Shown here: one piece after another, positions 57,948-64,000 of the stretch | Position numbering within the stretch: the first letter of the stretch is position 1 | Layout: every line of letters begins with the position of its first letter | Assembly (NCBI RefSeq): GCF_024742075.1 | Contig: NZ_JANSGD010000001.1 | Coordinates: 434,001-498,000 of the forward strand | Source: Facklamia sp. 7083-14-GEN3 | GTDB taxonomy: Bacteria; Bacillota; Bacilli; Lactobacillales; Aerococcaceae | Length of the DNA stretch: 64,000 nucleotides | Direction: 5' to 3' | The notes under the pieces: model-generated | What the model was told of the DNA's origin: nothing | Databases searched by the model: none | The model's input: only the letters and a program-made list of their open reading frames with translations | Translations under genes and position numbers: made by a program

Positions 57948-60008
57948 TTGGCCTATAAATATCTAGTCATAGTCGAATCACCAACCAAAGCCAAAACAAT
58001 CGATAAATATTTAGGTAAAAATTATAAAGTGGTTGCTTCAAAAGGTCATTTGAGAGATTTACCGAAATCACGAATGGGCATTGACTTAGAAAATAATTTT
58101 GAACCGCATTATATTTCAATCAGAGGTAGAGGAGATACCATTAAAGAATTAAGAAAACTAGCAAATAAGGCTGAAAAAGTTTATTTAGCTAGTGACCCGG
58201 ACCGTGAAGGAGAAGCAATTGCTTGGCATCTTTCCTACCTATTAAAACTAGATCCGCAAGCAGAAAATCGTGTGGTATTTAATGAGATTACTAAAGAATC
58301 AGTTAAGGAAGCATTTAAACAACCACGAAAAATTGATCAAGATTTAGTGGATTCTCAACAAGCTAGAAGAATATTAGACCGAATAGTCGGATATTCAATC
58401 TCACCATTATTATGGAAAAAGATTAAACGCGGTTTATCTGCGGGTCGTGTCCAATCGACCACTCTAAAAATAATCATTGATCGTGAGAGGAAAATCCGCC
58501 AATTTAAACCAGAAGAATATTGGAAAATTCCAGCCAACTTCAAAAAGGGCCGATCAAAATTCGAAGCAGAATTCTATGGAGTAGCTGGTAAGAAAACAGA
58601 GCTCAAGAATAAAGAGCAAGTCGATCAAATTATGAAACGTCTTGACCTTAAAGGTAAATTTGACATTCAATCAATCACTGAAAAAGAACGCTTGCGTAAA
58701 CCGAATGCACCTTTTACGACTTCTACCTTGCAACAAGATGCTGCCAATCGTTTAAATTTTCGTACTGGAAAAACTATGATGATCGCTCAGCAGCTTTATG
58801 AAGGAATATCTATTCGACGAAATACAGTCGGTTTAATTACTTATATGCGTACCGACTCCACTCGAATTTCACCAATTGCTAAAAAGATGGCTGTAGATTT
58901 CATTAAAGATACTTATGGTGAGAAGTATTTGGGAGCAGGGCATAAGGTAAATAACAAAGCCGGAGCTCAGGATGCTCATGAGGCTATTCGCCCATCAAAT
59001 GTTAGCTTAACACCTGAATCAATTAAGGAATCATTAACTAAAGATCAGTTCCGTCTCTACGCTTTAATTTGGGCGCGCTTTGTAGCATCACAAATGTCTA
59101 ATGCTGTCTATGATACAATTAAAGCCGATATTATTCAAAATGATGTGCTTTTTCGAGCGAATGGATCGCGGATTAAATTTGAAGGTTTCTTAAAGGTTTA
59201 TCCAAGTAAATCGGATAAGGATAACTACCTACCAGCCTTAAAAGAAGGAGATGCAGTTACAGCTGAAAAGATTGATCCAAGTCAGCATTTTACTCAACCT
59301 CCAGCACGTTATAATGAAGCTAGTCTGGTCAAAACGCTTGAAGAGTTAGGAATAGGCCGTCCTTCCACCTATGCGCCAACCTTAGAAACATTGCGTAAAC
59401 GCTACTATGTCAAAATGGAAGCTAAAAGATTTATGCCGACAGAATTAGGTGAAATCGTCAATGATATGATGGAAATTTACTTCCCAGATATTGTCGATTC
59501 TGAATTTACAGCTGGGATGGAAAACAATTTAGACCAAATTGAAGAAAGAAAAGAAGAATGGCAAAAAGTTCTTAATGATTTCTATCAAGTTTTCGCTAAA
59601 GATTTAGATAAGGCGGAAGAAGAAATGGAAGAAATTGAGATAAAGGATGAACCAGCAGGATTCGATTGTCCAGAATGCGGCAGTCCAATGGTTATTAAGA
59701 TTGGTCGCTATGGTAAGTTTTATGCTTGCTCTAATTTTCCAGAATGTCGTCATACTGAAGCAATTGTAAAAGAAATCGGTGTGAAGTGTCCTACTTGTAA
59801 AAAGGGCGAAATTATCGAAAGAAAATCTAAGAAAAATCGCATATTTTATGGATGCTCGAGATATCCTGAATGTGAATTCGTATCTTGGGACAAGCCTATT
59901 GGACGTAATTGTCCAAAATGCAATGAATACCTTATTGAAAAGAAATCGCGTAAAGGCAAACAGGTGCAATGCTCCTCTTGTGATTATACTGAAGCCTTGG
60001 AAAATTAA
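57948..60008 (+). CDS. topA: DNA topoisomerase I
   Basis: TopA relaxes negative supercoils. The 686-residue type IA enzyme has the Toprim domain at the N-terminus ([32 protein letters not shown]), the active-site Tyr299 in [14 protein letters not shown] and AHEAIRPS. The C-terminus has three zinc-finger-like repeats (CPECGSPM...[15 protein letters not shown]...[15 protein letters not shown]...CSSCDY). The start is TTG with GGGAGTG upstream. A terminator follows. Confidence 0.97.
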   Translation: MAYKYLVIVESPTKAKTIDKYLGKNYKVVASKGHLRDLPKSRMGIDLENNFEPHYISIRGRGDTIKELRKLANKAEKVYLASDPDREGEAIAWHLSYLLKLDPQAENRVVFNEITKESVKEAFKQPRKIDQDLVDSQQARRILDRIVGYSISPLLWKKIKRGLSAGRVQSTTLKIIIDRERKIRQFKPEEYWKIPANFKKGRSKFEAEFYGVAGKKTELKNKEQVDQIMKRLDLKGKFDIQSITEKERLRKPNAPFTTSTLQQDAANRLNFRTGKTMMIAQQLYEGISIRRNTVGLITYMRTDSTRISPIAKKMAVDFIKDTYGEKYLGAGHKVNNKAGAQDAHEAIRPSNVSLTPESIKESLTKDQFRLYALIWARFVASQMSNAVYDTIKADIIQNDVLFRANGSRIKFEGFLKVYPSKSDKDNYLPALKEGDAVTAEKIDPSQHFTQPPARYNEASLVKTLEELGIGRPSTYAPTLETLRKRYYVKMEAKRFMPTELGEIVNDMMEIYFPDIVDSEFTAGMENNLDQIEERKEEWQKVLNDFYQVFAKDLDKAEEEMEEIEIKDEPAGFDCPECGSPMVIKIGRYGKFYACSNFPECRHTEAIVKEIGVKCPTCKKGEIIERKSKKNRIFYGCSRYPECEFVSWDKPIGRNCPKCNEYLIEKKSRKGKQVQCSSCDYTEALEN

Positions 60009-60051
60009 GAAATTCTCATAAGAGATATTTACTTAATTTAATAAATAAAAT

Positions 60052-60092
60052 AAAAACCGAATGCTGCACTGTTTTGTGAGTATTCGGTTTTT
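60052..60092 (+). terminator. topA terminator
   Basis: AAAAACCGAATGCT (60052-60065) pairs with AGTATTCGGTTTTT (60079-60092) with one weak position, ending in a T-run. Confidence 0.88.
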
Positions 60093-60148
60093 ATTTAAAC
60101 CTCAAAACATATTCATTTAATACTACTTTTTTGATCCATAGCGCTTAA

Positions 60149-60178
60149 TTGGCTATGAATTAAAAGAAAAGGTATAAT
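60149..60178 (+). promoter_or_regulatory. xerC-hslV-hslU promoter
   Basis: TTGGCT (60149-60154), 18 bases and TATAAT (60173-60178), 27 bases upstream of xerC. The topA terminator before it isolates the unit. Confidence 0.65.
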
Positions 60179-60204
60179 AATAAAAGAGGAAACTGAGGTG
60201 ATTA

Positions 60205-61140
60205 ATGGTGCAGGATAAGATAGATAATTTTTTAAATTATTTGCTAAATGAACGTCGTTATTCCAAGCATACGGTAGTCGCCTATCAAAGAGATCTTAAG
60301 CAATTTTGGCTTTTTATTAAAAGTTCTGGAGAAGTCGATTTAGATCAGATTTCCTATCAAGATTTAAGACTGTATTTAGCTTATCTAAATGAACTTTCTT
60401 TGAACCCTAAAACAATTGCTAGGAAACTGTCATCTTTACGTTCCTTTTTTAATTACAGTTTGCGTCGCCATTGGATTGATCAAGACCCAATGGAATTAAT
60501 TACTTTCAAAGCTAAGGAGACTTACTTACCCTCATTTTTCTATGAAAATGAGATTGAAAGTCTCATAGATGTGGCTAAGACTAGCCATTTAGATTATTCT
60601 AAGCGTAACCTTGCCATTCTAGAACTAATGTATGCGACTGGTATTCGAGTTTCAGAATGTTGCCAAATCAGACTTGACCAACTCGACTTTTCCTTGCAAA
60701 TTATACGTGTGTTTGGCAAGGGCAATAAGGAAAGAATTGTCCCCTTTGGGGATCCAGCTATGCAAGCTTTAAAAGACTATATTGAAACGGAGCGTAAGAA
60801 CCTATTGAGTAAAGGGTCTATGCAGGATCAAAAAAACAGTGATATATTATTTTTATCAAAAAAGGGTAAGGCGATTACCCCTGATCAAATACGCCATATT
60901 TTGCAAAAAATAGTAGAAGAAAGCCAACTGAATTTAAAGATTAACCCGCATAAATTGAGACATTCTTATGCGACTCACCTTTTAAATCGTGGGGCAGATC
61001 TTCGCTCGGTCCAAGAACTTTTAGGCCATGAAAATTTATCTTCTACGCAGATATATACTCATATCACCGGTGATAAAATGCGATCAGAGTACTTAAAAGC
61101 TCATCCAAGAGCTCGTAGAAAGAAGCAGGAGGAAGAATAA
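60205..61140 (+). CDS. xerC: Site-specific tyrosine recombinase XerC (CodV)
   Basis: XerC resolves chromosome dimers at dif with a partner recombinase. The 311-residue protein has an N-terminal SAM-like core-binding domain (1-90) and the catalytic domain with Arg148 in TGIRVSE, HKLRHSYATHLL (His249, Arg252) and nucleophile Tyr284 in IYTHI. GAGGTG at 60195-60200 lies four bases before the ATG and seven before an in-frame GTG at 60208, so the start may be either. The xerC-hslV-hslU order equals codV-clpQ-clpY of Bacillus, so this is not a phage integrase. Confidence 0.94.
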   Translation: MVQDKIDNFLNYLLNERRYSKHTVVAYQRDLKQFWLFIKSSGEVDLDQISYQDLRLYLAYLNELSLNPKTIARKLSSLRSFFNYSLRRHWIDQDPMELITFKAKETYLPSFFYENEIESLIDVAKTSHLDYSKRNLAILELMYATGIRVSECCQIRLDQLDFSLQIIRVFGKGNKERIVPFGDPAMQALKDYIETERKNLLSKGSMQDQKNSDILFLSKKGKAITPDQIRHILQKIVEESQLNLKINPHKLRHSYATHLLNRGADLRSVQELLGHENLSSTQIYTHITGDKMRSEYLKAHPRARRKKQEEE

Positions 61141-61671
61141 ATGACAACAATATGTGCAGTAAAAAAAGATAATCAACTAGCAATGGCAGGTGATGGACAA
61201 GTCACCATGGGTGAAACGGTCATCATGAAAGGCGGTGCTCGTAAGCTACGCAGAATATTTAATGATCAAGTGGTTATTGGCTTTGCCGGAGGTGTTGCTG
61301 ATGCCATAACCTTGTCAGAAATGTTCGAAAATAAGCTACAGGCCCATCAAGGTCAGTTAACAAGAGCAGCTGTAGAGGTAGCTAAACAATGGCGGACAGA
61401 CCGTTCTCTACAAAAATTAGAAGCCCTTTTAATCGTAATGAATCATGAAAATCTCTTATTAGTATCTGGCACGGGCGAAGTTATTGAACCGGATGATGGT
61501 ATATTAACGATTGGTTCAGGGGGCAATTATGCCTTGGCAGCAGCTAGGGCTATGCTAAGAACAGGTGAACAACTAAGTGCTAAGGAAATTGTCTCCCAAG
61601 CCCTTGAAATAGCTGCTGAAATTGACGTATATACCAATAAACAAATCATGGTCGAAAGTTTTGAGTCCTAG
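61141..61671 (+). CDS. hslV: HslV (ClpQ) protease subunit
   Basis: HslV is the peptidase of the HslUV ATP-dependent protease. The 176-residue proteasome-beta-like protein begins MTTICAVKK, so Thr2 would be the nucleophile after Met removal, unlike Bacillus ClpQ, which has Ser. [21 protein letters not shown] and [11 protein letters not shown] are family hallmarks, as is the [16 protein letters not shown] segment. Its ATG follows the xerC stop directly with no spacer. AGGAGGAAG in the end of xerC serves as the ribosome-binding site. Confidence 0.96.
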   Translation: MTTICAVKKDNQLAMAGDGQVTMGETVIMKGGARKLRRIFNDQVVIGFAGGVADAITLSEMFENKLQAHQGQLTRAAVEVAKQWRTDRSLQKLEALLIVMNHENLLLVSGTGEVIEPDDGILTIGSGGNYALAAARAMLRTGEQLSAKEIVSQALEIAAEIDVYTNKQIMVESFES

Positions 61672-61691
61672 AATTAAAGGAGAATGTGAGA

Positions 61692-63098
61692 ATGGAATTA
61701 AGTCCAAGACAATTAGTTGCAGAATTAGATAAATATATCATTGGTCAAGCAGAAGCCAAACGCTCGATAGCTGTTGCAATTAGAAATAGACAAAGACGTT
61801 TACGACTTGAACCTGAAATGCAAGATGAAGTGAAGCCTAAAAATTTATTAATGATTGGTCCAACTGGGGTTGGAAAAACAGAAATTGCAAGACGTCTAGC
61901 TAAGATTATTAAAGCGCCTTTTTTAAAAGTGGAAGCCACTAAATATACGGAAGTTGGTTATGTCGGTCGCGATGTAGAATCTATGGTTAGGGATTTGGTA
62001 GAGCAAGCGATCCGCATTGTACGTGATGAAATGCGTCAAGAGGTTGAAGAAGAAGCGCGTGAAAAAGCAATCGATCGAATCGCTAAAGCTTTAGTCCCTG
62101 GTAAAAAGAAAAAAGCAGAAGTTAAAAAAGATAACAATAATACTGGTGGATTCGTCTTACCTGATATGGAAGCTTTCATGCGCCAAATGCGTGGTGAAGT
62201 AGAAACAGAAAAAGAAGAAGTGACTGAAGAAGTAGCTTCCAATCGTCGTCATATTCGCCAACAAATACGTGAGGGTGTGTTGGATAAGCAAGAAGTGACT
62301 ATTGAAATGGAAGAAAAGAAATTACAATTAAATTCGCTCAATCCTGCAATGGAACAGATGATGGATATGCAAGAATCATTGAATGCTTTAAAACCTAAGA
62401 AAATGATTCAGCGAACCGTTACAGTGAAAGAAGCAATTAAGTTACTAACAATTGATGAAGCAGATAAATTAGTTAACGAAGAAGATATTCATCAAAAAGG
62501 CTTAAACTTAGCCGAAAAAAATGGCATTATCTTCATCGACGAATTAGATAAAATAGCTTCTTCAAGTAATCAATCTGGTGAAGTTTCAAGACAAGGTGTT
62601 CAGCGTGATATTTTACCAATTGTTGAGGGTAGTCAAATTCAAACCAAATACGGTATTATAAAATCTGACCATATTCTCTTTGTGGGTTCAGGTGCTTTTC
62701 ATGTAGCTAAACCGTCGGATTTAATCCCCGAATTACAAGGGCGCTTTCCAATCCGAGTAAACCTTCAAGATTTAACAGCTGATGACTTCGTTAAGATCTT
62801 GACAGAGCCAAAAAATGCCTTACTTATTCAATATCAGGCACTTTTAGCTACTGAAGAGGTGACCGTTAACTTTACTGATGAAGCGGTTAAAAAGATGGCT
62901 TACTATGCTGAAACTTTAAATCGCAATACAGATAATATTGGAGCACGTCGTTTGCATACGATTATTGAGACAGTTTTAGAAGAATTGCTATTTGAAGCAG
63001 CAGATACACCGATGGTAATAGAAATTACAGAAAAATACGTAGATGATAAACTGGCGGATAAGGTTGAGAATCGCGATCTTAGCCACTACATTTTATAA
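61692..63098 (+). CDS. hslU: HslU (ClpY) ATPase subunit
   Basis: HslU unfolds substrates for HslV. The 468-residue AAA+ protein has MELSPRQLVAELDKYIIGQ at the N-terminus, Walker A GPTGVGKTEIARR, the EVGYVGRDVESMVRDL pore-loop region, an inserted charged I domain (about 110-245), Walker B IIFIDELDKIA and the C-terminal sensor helix GARRLHTIIE. A GTG at 61686 is in frame; AAAGGAG at 61676-61682 is better spaced for the ATG at 61692. In Bacillus codY would follow; here an aldose-epimerase gene does. Confidence 0.96.
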   Translation: MELSPRQLVAELDKYIIGQAEAKRSIAVAIRNRQRRLRLEPEMQDEVKPKNLLMIGPTGVGKTEIARRLAKIIKAPFLKVEATKYTEVGYVGRDVESMVRDLVEQAIRIVRDEMRQEVEEEAREKAIDRIAKALVPGKKKKAEVKKDNNNTGGFVLPDMEAFMRQMRGEVETEKEEVTEEVASNRRHIRQQIREGVLDKQEVTIEMEEKKLQLNSLNPAMEQMMDMQESLNALKPKKMIQRTVTVKEAIKLLTIDEADKLVNEEDIHQKGLNLAEKNGIIFIDELDKIASSSNQSGEVSRQGVQRDILPIVEGSQIQTKYGIIKSDHILFVGSGAFHVAKPSDLIPELQGRFPIRVNLQDLTADDFVKILTEPKNALLIQYQALLATEEVTVNFTDEAVKKMAYYAETLNRNTDNIGARRLHTIIETVLEELLFEAADTPMVIEITEKYVDDKLADKVENRDLSHYIL

Positions 63099-63115
63099 AG
63101 AAATGGGTGAGCCTT

Positions 63116-64000
63116 ATGGTAACCATTCAAAATAATTTTTTGAAAGTGGAAATAGCTGAAAATGGAGCGGAAGTTCAATCGATTACTGATTTAAAGACTG
63201 GCTACGAATTTCTTTGGCAAGCAGACCCTTTCTATTGGTCTCGCAGTGCACCGATTCTTTTTCCTATCGTTGGCCGTTTGCAGAATGACCAGTATCTTTA
63301 TGGAGGAAAATTTTATCATATGAGTCGGCATGGATTTGCAAGAGACAGTGTGTTTACCGTTCAAAGCCAAACGGATTCTTCTGTGAGTTTTTACTTAAAA
63401 AATAACGAAAACACTCTAGAGTCTTATCCCTTTGAATTTTCTCTTCAAGTTAATTATGTTCTATATAATCATAAGTTAACCATTACTTTTGAAGTCTATA
63501 ATCCTTCAGTCGAAGACACTTTATATTATTCAGTGGGTTACCATCCGGCCTTCAATCTCGAACATACTTCGGGAAGAAATTATCCGGAGTTTAATCAAGT
63601 CAGCTATCAATTGAATCCAGAAGGCTATTATTATCTCTTACAGACTAATACCGAAGGCTTAGTTAACTTAGAAAAAGCTAAGTATATGGAAGTGATTGAT
63701 CAAAAGTTACGTCATAAACAATTTAAGAATGATGCCTTGATCTATCAAATTAGCGAAAAAGCAGAATTTGTTTTAACGGATGCAGTCAATGATGTTGAAA
63801 TCAAATTTCGCTCAATTGGTTTTGACTATACGGCTCTATGGTCTCCTTATCCTAAGCGGGCTTCTTTCTTATCTGTTGAAGCGTGGTCTGGGTTACCAGA
63901 TATTGCCAATGATCCTCAGCTGTTTAAGTATAAAAGGGGAATCAACAGCTTAGACCCTCAATCTATAAGCACACACGATTTGACGATAGAATTTCATAAG
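63116..64000 (+). CDS. Aldose 1-epimerase family protein (3' truncated by window end)
   Basis: An open frame runs from ATG at 63116 to the window end without a stop, giving 295 residues. It belongs to the galactose-mutarotase-like superfamily, near the lactococcal LacX branch. The conserved catalytic positions are present: RHGFAR with His72, GYHPAFN with His143, and SVEAWSGLPD with Glu255. GGGTGAG lies about seven bases before the ATG. It is 17 bases after hslU, so it is probably co-transcribed. The sugar substrate is unknown; the call rests on the motifs. Most family members have about 290-300 residues, so only a few are likely missing. Confidence 0.88.
   Translation, partial: MVTIQNNFLKVEIAENGAEVQSITDLKTGYEFLWQADPFYWSRSAPILFPIVGRLQNDQYLYGGKFYHMSRHGFARDSVFTVQSQTDSSVSFYLKNNENTLESYPFEFSLQVNYVLYNHKLTITFEVYNPSVEDTLYYSVGYHPAFNLEHTSGRNYPEFNQVSYQLNPEGYYYLLQTNTEGLVNLEKAKYMEVIDQKLRHKQFKNDALIYQISEKAEFVLTDAVNDVEIKFRSIGFDYTALWSPYPKRASFLSVEAWSGLPDIANDPQLFKYKRGINSLDPQSISTHDLTIEFHK

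Noticed and set aside
60205-61140. Phage or island integrase
   Set aside because: Length, catalytic motifs and the xerC-hslV-hslU order identify the chromosomal XerC/CodV. No attachment-site repeats or phage genes are nearby.

Overview
The window is a dense, low-GC Gram-positive chromosome segment, almost entirely housekeeping genes. Gene content and order (rpsB-tsf-pyrH-frr-uppS-cdsA-rseP-polC, rimP-nusA-ylxR-ylxQ-infB-rbfA, hrcA-grpE-dnaK-dnaJ, dprA-topA-xerC-hslV-hslU), a PolC-type replicase, CIRCE and cre operators and consensus SigA-like promoters place it in Firmicutes. The missing dxr and proS, a Lactobacillus casei-like thymidylate synthase and a PurBox-type purine promoter favour Lactobacillales, perhaps Aerococcaceae. 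The genus is an inference and cannot be fixed from the sequence alone.

Layout. 1-1830: the 3' end of an unrecognised acidic protein converges on a DUF2974/Mbeg1-like hydrolase gene. 1937-12696: translation and envelope-lipid genes ending with polC; several internal terminators divide this run. 12698-19967: the rimP-nusA-infB-rbfA operon, then truB-ribF. 19989-24918: heat-shock operon with two CIRCE operators. 25172-26995: lepA. 27200-32015: sialic acid catabolism (nanE, nanA, an SSS-family transporter, a YhcH/NanQ-like anomerase, a ROK kinase) behind a promoter with a strong cre site. 32079-42911: purE-K-S-Q-L-F-M-N-H-D, which lacks purB and purC. 42981-46929: a MscS channel, class I aldolase and 5-formyl-THF cyclo-ligase (both minus strand), ung and a CPBP protease. 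47037-51240: an ABC-F gene broken by an in-frame TGA, then thyA-dfrA-proC. 51302-51973: a hemolysin III family gene (minus). 52080-56848: yozE-deoD-ctpA-lepB-rbgA-rnhB. 56990-64000: dprA, topA, xerC-hslV-hslU, and an aldose-epimerase gene cut by the window end.

How it works together. Most operons serve ribosome synthesis, translation, protein quality control and nucleotide or folate metabolism. The only clearly niche-related module is sialic acid use, which would turn host-derived Neu5Ac into ManNAc-6-P and GlcNAc-6-P under catabolite control. Every intergenic stretch is under 300 bases and is accounted for by promoters, leaders, operators or terminators. I saw no tRNA, rRNA, CRISPR array, insertion sequence or prophage. 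I found no candidate for a wholly new biological system. The points most worth checking are the nonsense codon in the ABC-F gene, the structured leaders of rpsB and rimP, the CIRCE element that doubles as the ribF terminator, the altered Fe-S ligand set in PurF and the gene losses from two classic operons.
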